Below, in pieces: positions 15,501 through 27,500 of a stretch of DNA of 29,409 bases. This DNA comes from JABAAI01 sp965242745. Its GTDB lineage: Bacteria; Spirochaetota; Leptospiria; Leptospirales; Leptonemataceae. The stretch lies in contig CBDETG010000077.1 in the NCBI GenBank assembly GCA_965242745.1, forward strand, positions 1-29,409. Reading direction: 5' to 3'. Numbering within the stretch: position 1 is the first letter of the stretch; each line of letters begins with the position of its first letter. Both the position numbers and the translations under genes were made by a program. Below the pieces are notes generated by a model. It was not told where the DNA came from and did not search any database. It was given only the letters and a program-made list of their open reading frames with translations.

Positions 15501-18500
15501 AAGATTGTATAGTCCCGCCATGAGTCGTCATCCGCATAGGCTCTATATATAAGCTGTATAGGAAAGCGCTCAAAACTACCCCGTATGTATTCTACCCGAT
15601 TATAGTTTCCATTTGCTTGAAAGCAGGCGGTGCCCAGATCACGATTGGCGTTTGAGATGACAGAGCGAGTGCAGACATTAGGATTAAGACATAGAGTACA
15701 GTCAGGGTCTTGGGTGCCGGCGCCGCAGCTGGCAATACCCATATGGGAAATCTGGCGAACATTGCACACATCATTGTAGGCGCGGCGCTCCCTGTCTGTC
15801 ATACGCAGGTACATCACCGCATTGGCGGGCATATGGAAGGCCCGCTCCTCCACATGCAGGCTTCTAGGATTCACACGCATATGGCGCAAATCCTTAAACG
15901 TGTTGCGATCATGAAAGAGCGTATAATCCCTATAGCTTCCATCCGCCGCATAGGCCCTATAGGCTACAGAGCCGGGGAATTCCATAAAACTGCCTTTCAC
16001 ATACTCCACTCTGTCAAAGCTTCCGTGTATACGTATGCAGTCTGTACAGCCGCTTGCGCCGCTCTCAGGAAGCTTATATTCGCCATTCTCCTCTATGTAC
16101 TCTGCCATATTTATGGGAAGAATCTGACGAAAAAGTACAGCGCCGTTTTGAAAGTCCGCTTCGTAAATAGGAGTCTCCGCATCGGCTCCATAGGCCTCTA
16201 TTCTATCTATACGCTTGACGCTGTTTGAGGCGGCAAGCTCAGTTGCGCTGCTTGGAAGGCTAAGCGTCAAATAGTAATCCTTGCCCTCTCCCCGATTATT
16301 GTAAAGGCGGAAGCCTAAGTCTACAGGGAAGCTGTCAAAGGCGCTGACACTTGCATCTAGAGAAGCAGGGCGAATATATTCTACGCGGCTATAGGAGCCC
16401 TCAAGGAAAATACAGTTCTGCGCGCTTTCTAAGGAAGAGCATAGCCGCGGGTTCTTTGTATCTGGGTCTATGATATTCTGCGCATAAGAGGCCCGCTTGG
16501 ACTCAGTGATGGAGTCAACGTGCGCAATCTCTCCTTCAGGAATGCTAAAAACCTTCGTATTAGGGCTTGCTCTCAAGTGGACTCTATCGAGCTCCTGCAA
16601 AGCTGGGGCCTCTATACGGAAGCTTAGGCGATAGTCTTGCCACGAAGCGTCTTCTGCGTAGACTCGATAGACCAAGAAGGGATGATCACCCGCCAAGCTG
16701 CCAGCAATATGCTCTACACGATGCATGCGGCCAGATATTTGCACACAGTTGCTATTCCCCAGCCTTGCGGGGCATAGCGTTGATACAGAAAGGTGCGAGG
16801 CCAGATCACGACGCTCCACTTCTGTCAAAACAGCGCTCTCATGCACGCTGCCTAGGGGGAAAATATAGACTTTTTGTAATGCCCCGCGTCTCACGAAGGC
16901 CAGCTGATAGATTTCCTTAGCAGCGTCTGCCTCAACAAGCAGAGCATAGGCCTTTGAGCTGCCATCCTCTGCGTAAGCGCGGTATCTGAGCAGGGCAGGA
17001 AGGCGCTCCAAGTCCCCGCCCTCATAGACTACTTTGTCAAAATCTCCCGCTATTCGGATGCAATCACTGGGAAACTCTCCGCTGCAAGCTTTGTCTATCG
17101 GATGAATACGGCGTAAGTAATTCAGGCGCTGCGCATTGCTGACCCTTATTCCAAGCACAGTTTCGTCCTCTGGATAGTGGTAGGCGCGGATATACTCGGA
17201 AGCCACTTCCATAGTAATGCTTCTGATCTTTTTGGCCCTGCTGGGCGCCTTAGCAAGGCGAAACTCATAATCCTGCACGCTGCCATCCTCTGCGCTTGCT
17301 CTATACACTAAGACCACTGGAAAACTACGGAAATTGCCGCTGCGATACGATACGCTTGTAAATCTTCCCTCTACCTGCACGCATTCCTGCCTCACGCTAG
17401 CGCTGCATAGGCGAGACGGAGAAAGACTCTGTGCGTATTGCTCACGAAGTCCTTTGTGTATGGAGCTTGATACAGACACTAGGCCGGCGGCATAATCATG
17501 GCTTAGCAAGGCTAAGGAAGCGCTCTTCAGGCTGATCTTCGTGATTTCCTTGACATCGCTGGCAACGGGCGGCAAGGTAGGAGCGGGACTTGCTCTCAGA
17601 ATCAGGCTGTATTCCTGAAAGGCTCCCTCATAATCATAGACCCGATATTGGATTTGCACCGGGAAGGCAGCAAAGTCCCCGCCTCCAAAGGCTACGCTCG
17701 CATAGTTTCCAGCAAGCGCTACGCAATTCCTTTGTGAGGAGGTCTGGCATATATACTGTAGTGACAGGCTGGCTCTATATTCTCTTCGCAGCTCTTCGCT
17801 GATCATCGCCTGAATGCTTTTTGCGCCGCCTGTAAAATTGTAAGGGCCGCTGATAGTAGATTCGCCTCGCAGCGTGATGCTTGTCAGCTCCTTGACTACA
17901 GGGGGCGCAGTATCCGGCTTGCTCAGTGTGATCGTATAATCCTGTGTGCTTCCATCCACCGCATGCGCTCGGTAGCGGATGCTTGCAGGCAGACTTGCAA
18001 AATCACCCCCCAGGTAGCTTAGGCTTGCAAAATCACCCTGTATATCCACGCAGTTTGTCTGTGATGAGGTAGCGCAAATACTTTGCGGCAGCACAAAGGC
18101 ATGGTAACGCTCTCTTTGTTTCTCTGTGCTATATTTCTCAGCGCTGTATACGCCGCTCCCAAACACAAAGGGGCTGTCTAACTGATTGCTTTGCCGAAGC
18201 GCAATACTCTCAATCACCTTGGCGTCTGATGGGAGGGGCGGGCCCTGCACAGCTTCTGAAGCTGGCTCTGCTTCTTCAGTCAAAATCAGGCTGTACCTTG
18301 TAAAGGACGCATCTTCTGCATACACACGAAAGTGCAGCAAGACAGGGAAAGTACTAAAATCTCCACTCACATGCTCAACTCTGTAATACTTAGCTGAGAA
18401 AAGCGCAAACAGCGTTCCAGCCGTCACGGGTGTAGGGAATTCCAGGCAATTCTTGGGATCAAGCGCAGCGCAGGCTCTGTCTATAGGAGAAATAATATCG

Positions 18501-21500
18501 TTTAGGAATGCTCGGTCTGTATCACTGATCTTGCCCCTAAGATGCCTTTGATTTGAGTCATTATTATAGTAAAAGCTCCTCTGCCACGTCTTGTTCCCAT
18601 CCCCTGCAGTGATCCTGATAAATGGGAGGCTCTTTCTTGTATCAAAGATACGTTTGATCTTAAAGGAATAGGCCCGGCTGCTGCCATCTTCGGCCTTAAG
18701 GCTGAAGTCGATAGAGGCATCAAAAGACGCAAAGTTTGCGCTCAGATTTTCTACAGACGCAAAATCTCCCAAAATCTCGATACAGTTTTGCGATGATGGC
18801 GTGCTGCACAAAGGCGCAGAGCTTGCAAAACCTTGATGGAATAGGGACCTCTGCCACTCCATGATCCTGCCCACGCCGGCTGGGGCCTCAGGGGCTAAAT
18901 TGTTAAAAAAGACTGAGAGATTTCGACCAGGCAATGTTCTCTTAATACGGATCGATCTGAGAATCTTTGCGTCTGAGGGCTTTCTGGACAATCTAAGGCT
19001 GTAACTTTGCTTGCTCTGATCTTCGGCTACTGCTTCAAATACCAGCTGGGCAGGGAGACTGCTGAGATTTCCACTTACATACACAATACGCTCATAGACG
19101 CCGCTCGCTCGAATGCAGTTCTGGCTTCTGGCAGGGCCACACACAGCTGGAGGATCACCAAGACGCATTTGGTAGATATTCCTCACCGCTTCACTGATCT
19201 GAGCTGCAGCAGTACAAGTCATGTTTGTACAACTCGTGTTTATGGAAAGCTCTTCCGTACCCGACACATGGAATGTAAAGCTGCTGAGCTCCTTGTCGCT
19301 TGCGGGCGTGCCAGAGCCGGGGCTTGCAACTAATACCAAGCTGTAATCCTGATAACTATCGTCCTGCGCATATACTCGGTAGACCAATGTCGCAGGATTG
19401 GCGCTGAAATCACTGCTGCGATACTCCAGCCTTGCATAGTCCCCCGAAAAGGATGCGCAGTTACTTGTTAGTCCCCCTCCACAAGCCGGCACCGCCTGAG
19501 AGCCAAATACGCTGTTGTACAGGTTCATTTGCGCAGTAGAGATGCGATCCATCTCACGAAGCGCTCCCCCTGAAAAGTTATACACGGCATCAGCCTGCGC
19601 TACATTTGTAATCGGGTCTGTAGTCTTGAGAGTGATAGAGAGCAGGCGCTTTACTTGGCTTAATTCCCTGTTTATACTCAGCGTGTAGACAAAAAAGGTG
19701 TCATCCTCTGCATAGACCCGGAGCTGGAAGGCAAAGGGGAATGCGCTGAAGTGCGCAGTACTCACCAAGCTCAGCCTGTCATAATCCCCCTCCACCGCTA
19801 TACAATCAGAGCTGGCGGCATGAGCGCAAAGCGCAGGCATAGCCCCCAGCTTTGTACTATAAAAAGAACGCTCTGCTTCGCTCAGCTCAGCTGTCGCATT
19901 GAGGGCGGCATTGGGAAAGAAAAGATCCTTATCCGCCAGCTGGCTGCGCAATGTGATCTTACGGAGCAGCTTCTGCGTGCCCAGTTTCCTTTGGAAGACC
20001 AGTTTGTAATCCAGACTTGTATGATCCTGCGCATACACACGATAAGTAAGCGCTGCGGGGAATGACTGGAAATTGCCGCTGCGATATTCGATCCTATCAT
20101 AGTCTCCTTGCGCCTCTATACAATTCCTTAGTACTGTAGCGCTGCATTCGGGAGGCGGGTCTTCCAAGCTGTTCTTGTATATGCTGCGTTCCCCCTCTGT
20201 TATCCGAAACTCATAGCTCCGAGACTCAGAAAAGTCCGCCGCCGCATCGGGCAGGGAGGCATGCCTCAGGATCAAGCTGCTCAGCTGTTTTTTGTTCGAT
20301 GGCGGCGCTGTTAATGTAATGCTGTAGTCCTGCGTACTTGCAGCCTCATCATAGAGCTTGTAGCGTAATACTATAGGGAAAGCAGCAAAGCTGCCGCTCA
20401 CGTACTCTGCCCGCGCATAATTACCCTCCAGAGCAACACAGTTTTCTACGAGCCCAGCTGTACATATACGGGGTGCAGAGGAGCTAAGGGGGCCTATCTT
20501 GAGATCGTAATGCAGGCGCTTTGCTTCATCTATCACAAAGTGACTGTCTTGCTGACTTATCTCCAGCTCGTAATCTGGGAGGGTATCTGTCTTAAATACT
20601 ACTTTGCTGAGTTCTTTTACATTGCTGATCAACCTGTTTATGTTGAATGTATAATCCTGCGTACTGCCATCCTCCGCAATTACGCGGTATACTAGAGGGC
20701 TGCTGAAATCTCCAAGACTGCCGCTGCGATACTCCAGACTCGCATAGTCTCCCTCTATCGCTATGCAATCGCTCACAAGCGTGGGGCTGCATAACTTCGG
20801 CGGGCTGCCTACAGCCGCATGAAAATCCTGCCTCTCTGTGTTACGAAGACCCAGCCCTGCAGACACGCTACCCTCAGCATAGTCCACAAAACGCGGGTGT
20901 AAAGAAGCGCTGCGCAGGGTCAGTTTTGTAAGTACTTTGCTTGTGCTGGGGGGCGGTACTGTAGCTGCTGTAGGGGGGGGGCTCATGTCTTGCGTAAAAG
21001 TCAGCTCATAGAGCGCAGGGGCGCTGCCGTCTGCTGGAAATACTTGGTATTGAAAGCTTGCGGGCAGGCTGGAAAAATCTCCATGCACATGGGCAACACG
21101 AAGAAAATCCCCGCGGATCATGATACAGTTAGCGCCCACGCTCCCGCCGCATATAGTCGGTGGAGATCCCATGGCTAAGGCATATGCAGCCCTTTCATCT
21201 TCACGGAGGCTTGCGCTTGTGCTAAGAGCGCTGATACGAATGTTTTTGCTCAAAGCTGTGGTCTTAAGCCTGATTTGCGTGATATTTTTTGCAGACGAGG
21301 GCTGCTCTGCTACTCTAATCTTATAGCTCTGTCTTGTTCCATCCTCAGCCTGCACGCGAAATACCAGAGCATAGGGGAAGGCTTTGCCTGACAAGCTGCC
21401 TCGCTGATGCGCCACTCCAGCATACTCACCACTTGCTACAAAGCAGTCCGTAGACGCAGCATCAGCGCATTCAGGAATCTTTGCGCCCCATTTTGCATGA

Positions 21501-24500
21501 TAGGCAGAGCGAGCGCCTGCAGGAATCGATACGCTCTGCATAAAAACATTCTCAGCAAAGACAAGGTCCAGATCATCCAAGCCTGCCGCCTTGAGCTTCA
21601 AGCTTCTCAGGACACGGGCAGAGCTTAGTTTTTTTTCAAGACTCAGCTTGTAGTTCCGGCTGTCTCCCGCCTCATCATATACTTTCAGATGGATGATAGG
21701 CTTCGTTGGGAAGGGCGCTGATGTAAAACCGCCGCCTGCGTATTCCACTTTGTCATATAGACCATCGGCTTGCAGGCAATTCCTAAGAATCTGAGTGCTG
21801 CATAGCTCTATGTTCGTACCTAAGTAGTCTGCGTAGATCGCCCGCTCTGTTTCTAATATCTTAGCGCTGATATTTCTAGTCTTTCCATATGTAAAAATCG
21901 CATCTTCCAAAGAAGGAGTCTTGAGAATGATACGCCGCAGGCGCTTGTTCTTCGATGCGCTGCGCTCCAATCTCAGGTCATAATCCAGATAGCTATCATC
22001 CTGCGCATATACCCTATAAACAAGACGGATGGGGAAGGCATCAAAGTTGCCACTCCTATAAGCAACCCTGGCATAATCCCCGCTTAGGCTGATACAATCC
22101 GTCCTTAAGTTGGCAGTACAAAAACGCAATCCTTGATCTTTATATAAAAGCCTTGCCTGTTCATTGATCTTAGCGCTGCTGCTTTGGCCATTAAAAGAGA
22201 AGACTGCGTCACCAAGATGACTGTTTTTGATCGTCAATCCGCTCAGTTCTTTCCTGCTGTTTGCAGGCGGGGGGCCCATGGGATTTACAGGCGTGCTTTT
22301 ATCTTCTGCAAGGCGAAGCACATAGACGACCGAGCTGCCATTTTGCGCATACACTCGATATTTCAAGCCCAAAGGCAGGGCGCTAAAGTCGCCGCTTAGA
22401 TACTCTATACGATCATAATCCCCCACAGCCTCAATGCAGTTATTGCGCACCAGCACGCTGCAAAACCTGTCTTCCGGAATAGTATGAAGATAAGACGCAC
22501 GTACTCCCTCATGGATCAAGCCATTAGCGCTGTAGCTGCCTGCCGCAAAGTTGTACACAGCAGGGGCGAGCCCTGTGCTACGCAGGCTAAGGCTGCGCAA
22601 GACCTTCTTGTCAGACAGGCGCTCACTAAGCACAAGACGGTAATCCTGCGTACTGCCATCCTCCGCGCTCAGTCTGTAGAGTATATAGCCAGGGAGATCG
22701 CTTAGATCATGGCTTAGATATGATGCGCCTGCATATTCTCCTTCCAAGCGCACGCAATGCTGGCTTGCTGTCTTTGTTCCACATATGTTAGAGGGGTCCA
22801 GATTGGAGGCATAATGCAGTCTCACATCTTCTAAGATACTGCCCTCCACCGTAGCGCCGCTTACTGTAAAAGTGCGATCCGCAAGGCCTTGACTCCTGAT
22901 CACGATACGGTCCAAGCGCTTGCTCTCAGAGGCATGTTTTGTCAGCTCTACGATGTAATCCTGCGTGCTGCGATCCTCTGCAACAGCGCGAAAACGAAGG
23001 CGCACAGGATAAGTAAGCCCGGTAAAGGCGCCTGTCACAAGCTCTACGCTTGCAAAATCTCCTTCCACCTTGATGCAATTCTCACGCACGCTCTGCGAGC
23101 ACAAAGATGGATCACTGCCCAGCTGCGTATTGTAAAGGCCGCGTAATACATCACTGATAGCAAGCCTTCCTGCCTTCGTGTCCTCGTCTATGCTCAAAAA
23201 CTGATCAGCCTGCCCCTGCGCTATGAATGTCACATGCTCTATTTTTGCATTTTTACTCGGCTTTTTTTCAAAACGAAATTCGTAATCCTGCGTGCTTCCA
23301 TCCTGCGCCCTCACCTCATAGCGCAAAAGCACAGGGAAAGAATGAAAGGCGCCATCCTTATACACTACGCTTTCATATTCGCCTTCCAAAAGTATACAGT
23401 GTCCGGCATCTGCTCCCCTGTGACCACAGATAGAGCTGGGGTCCAGGTGCTGCTCATAATGCGCCCGCTGCTCTTCTGCTATGATATGCACGCTATAACT
23501 ATAGCTTATCTCTTTGGCATAAGAAGACGGACTTGCTCCCTCGCTCAGCAAAGTCATTTGCGTAATTTCTTTCTCAGGGCTCTGCGCTTGGCTCAGACGG
23601 AGCACATAGACCTCCGTACTGCCATCCTCAGCTCTTGCCTCATAATGCAAGGCCATGTAAAAATCAGAAAAGTCTGCGTTACGGCTGGGGTCCGGCTGGA
23701 AACGGGCGCTTGCAAAATCCCCCTCTATCTCTATGCAGTTATTCTGATCTATTCCCGTCTCTCCACAAATCGCGCTGCCTGAAAGCGAAGCTGTCTCATA
23801 AGCTTCCCTGTCAGCAAGGAGAATAGACGCGTGCGCTTCGCGTTTTCCCTGAAACATGCCTGTACCAACAAGGACCTCCAAGTCCGAAAGACCTGCTGCT
23901 TTGATAAGAAATTTGCTAATGCTTTTTGCAGACCTAGGCTGCTTTGCAAAACGAAGACGATACAGAACGCGGCTGCCATCTTCGGCCTTAAGCCTGTAAG
24001 CCAAAGAGCCGCCGCTAAATACAGTGGAGAAGGAGCCGCCCTCGTAGCTGACGCTTGCAAAGTCTCCTTCTATCTTTACGCAGTTATTGGCATCCACTGA
24101 GGCCTGTCCGCATATCTTGGACGGATCCAAATGCTGCGTATACAACAGCCTATGCTCTTCTAGCAATGGATGCGCAGGATCAGGCTCCCCTATGCTCAAG
24201 AGCTTCGCTGCAAGGCCGGAGGCCGCACTCACCAATGTGATCTGATTGATTTCTTTGGCTGTGCTTGCTCTTTTATCCAGCCTGATCGTATAGACCTGCT
24301 TCGTTCCGTCTTCTGCCTGCGCTTCGTATTTCAGGTCAAAGGGCCAGGTCGAAGAACTAAAGCCGCCGCTTACATAACGCACTGAGGCAAAATCGCCATC
24401 GATCTCTATACAGCTCAGGGGGTGCACATTCGTCTGGCCGCATATATGAGCAGGGTTTAGCTGCCTGCTCGCATAAAGATTACGAGCCCTAGCAAAGATA

Positions 24501-27500
24501 CTACTGCGGGCAACAGGCCCATCCACAACTATGCTATGATCAGGCAGGCCTGAGGCTAGATGCTTGAAGCTAATCTTTGTGATCTTGGCGGCAGAGCTTT
24601 GGCCGCGGGTGAGTTCCAGCGTATAGGCCTGCTCTGTGCCGTCTTCTGCCACAGCCTCATAGGCCAAAGTTATGGGAAAGGCGCTGAAATCTTCATTCGT
24701 ACTGGCCGACGCATCCAGACTTACAGAGCTAAAGTCCCCTTCCACACTGACACAATGCGCCCCAGCTGTGCCTTGACCACATATAACAGCAGGGTCCAAT
24801 TTCAAAGCGTAATGGCTGCGTTCCCCATCCAGAAGCTCCCCAGCATGACTTAGCCCGCTAAAAGCAAAACGTTTCGTTGCAAGGCCCGGGCTTTTGAAGC
24901 TGACAGCGCGAATCTCTTTCGCCGCAGAGAGGAGCTCAGACAACTGCAGACTGTAGTCTTGGCGGCTTGTGCCATCCTCCGCATGCACGCGGAAAGACAA
25001 AGTCGCAGGAAAGGCTAAAAAATTGCCGCTTAAGCGCTCCACGCGCGCAAAGTCACCTGAGGCTAACAAACAATCATCCGAGTCGGCGGCAGCGCATATA
25101 GCAGGGCTTGCTCCTAAGCTTGTATGGTACGACGCGAGCGTGGCTGCGCTAAGACTGCCGCTTCCTGCTCCTGTGTTCAAATCAAAGCGGAACACTGCAT
25201 GCGGCTGAGATCCCAGCTTAACAGCAAGGCTTAGCAGCTCAGTCTTAGCGCTTGGCAGCTCCTTGATTCCCAGCATGTAGGCTTGACGCGTATTATCTTC
25301 TGCTATCGCCTCATAACTCAGAACATTCCCAAAACTACTAAAACTGCCGCTCTTGTACACTACGCTGTCAAAAGTGCCTTCTATCTCCACGCAATTATTT
25401 CGGTTCCCAACAGGACGATAGCGGCATATATGATGGGGGTTCAGGTGCAAGGCGTAGAGGCCGCGATCCCCTTCCGTCAGCCTTGCTTCGGTTGCCAGTG
25501 CAGGAGATACAAAGTTATAGGATTTATCTGCCAAAGAAGACGATGCGCTCTTAAGCGTGATCTTAGTTATCATTTTTACAGAAAGCGGTATTTTCACCAG
25601 GCTCAGGGCGTAGTCTTGCTTGCTCCCGTCTTCTGCCTGCACCTCATATACTACAGGGCTGCCAAACTGGAAAGCGCCGCTTTTGAAATTCACGCTTGCA
25701 TAGCTGCCTGTAAACCTTATGCAATTATCTGTTATCAAAGCGCTGCATATACGATCAGGAGCAATATGGGACGCATAGTCTGCGCGCGTTGATTCAAGAA
25801 GAGATACCTGAAACACGCGGCTATCCCCCATGGCCGCAAAATCCCGTTCCTGCGGCGTGAGCGCAGTTCTCTTAAATGTTATTTTACTGAGCTCCTTGTA
25901 AGGATTGGGCCTGCGACTGAGCTCCAGCGTATATTCCTGCTTGCTGCCATCCTCTGCCACTGCCTCATAGACCAAATTCACTGGAAAAGCGCTGAAATCT
26001 GCGTTTGCGCTTGCTGATGATTTTAGGCTTATGCTCTGGTAGTCTCCCGCAACATACACGCAGTCATTAGCTGAAGCATCCGCACAGATATTGCTCACAT
26101 CATAATCAGCGTCAGCATAGGCATCTCTTTCTGTATCCAAGATCATCCCCGCTCCGCTCTGGCCCGTGAAACTCCAAGCCTTTGCGCCCACGCCATCTAT
26201 GCTGCTCTTTAGTGATATTCTGTGTACTTCAGCAACAGACGAAAGCTGCGTCTTTAGGTCCAAAGCGTATGTATACTCACTGCCGTCTTCTGCCTGAACT
26301 CTATAGTACAATACAGAAGAAGCGCCCGTAAAGGCTCCTGAAAGTAGGCTGATCACAGCCCCCTCTAGGTTGCCTGCAAAGGCAACGCAATTCTCACTAT
26401 CTGATAAGACCATGCCGCATATGGAGGCGGGGTTGAGATACTGCCGATAGCTAAGGCGATCAGAAAGCGGGAAAGCGATTTCCCTAAGGTATACAGAGGA
26501 AGCATAGTTTATGGACCTGTCAGCTAGACCAGAATCTACACTGTGCAACGTAATCGTCATGACTTCTTTATAGGGATTGGGCCTGCGGCTGAGCTCCAGC
26601 GTATATTCCTGCTTGCCGCCATCCTCTGCCACAGCCTCGTAGACCAAAGTTATGGGAAAGGCGCTGAAATCCTCATTCGTGCTGGACGCTGCAAGCAGGC
26701 TGACGCTTGCAAAATTGCCTTCTATATACACGCAGTCATTAGCGCTGCCATCCGCGCAGATTGCAGACACATCGTAATTTGCGCTGTCATAGCTTGCACG
26801 TTTTGTGTTTAGGATTGCGCCGCTGGCTGAGGTGGAGCTGATTGCAAAGGTCTCGGCGCTCGGGAGGCTGCTATCGCTGCTCTTGAATCTGATCTGCGTG
26901 ACCTCTTTATAGGGATCGAGCCTGCGGCTGAGCTCCAGCGTATATTCCTGCTTGCCGCCATCCTCTGCCACAGCCTCATAGACCAAAGTTATGGGAAAGG
27001 CGCTGAAATCCTCATTCGTGCTGGACGCTGCAAGCAGGCTGACGCTTGCAAAATTGCCTTCTATATACACGCAGTCATTAGCGCTGCCATCCGCACAGAT
27101 TGCAGACGCATCGTAATTTGCGCTGTCATAGCTTGCACGTTTTGTGTTTAGGATTGCGCCGCTGGCTGAGGTGGAGCTGATTGCAAAAGACTCGGCGCTC
27201 GGGAGGCTGCTATCGCTGCTCTTGAAACTGATCTGCGTGATTTCCTTGTAGGGATTGGGACTGCGATTGATCTCTAAGGTATATTCCTGCTTGCTGCCAT
27301 CCTCTGCCACGGCCTCATAGACCAAAGTTATGGGAAAGGCGCTGAAATCCTCATTCGTGCTGGACGCTGCAAGCAGGCTGACGCTTGCAAAATTGCCTTC
27401 TACTGCCACGCAGTCATTAGCGCTGCCATCCGCACAGATTGCAGACACATCGTAATTTGCGCTGTCATAGCTTGCACGTTTTGTGTTTAGGATTGCGCCG

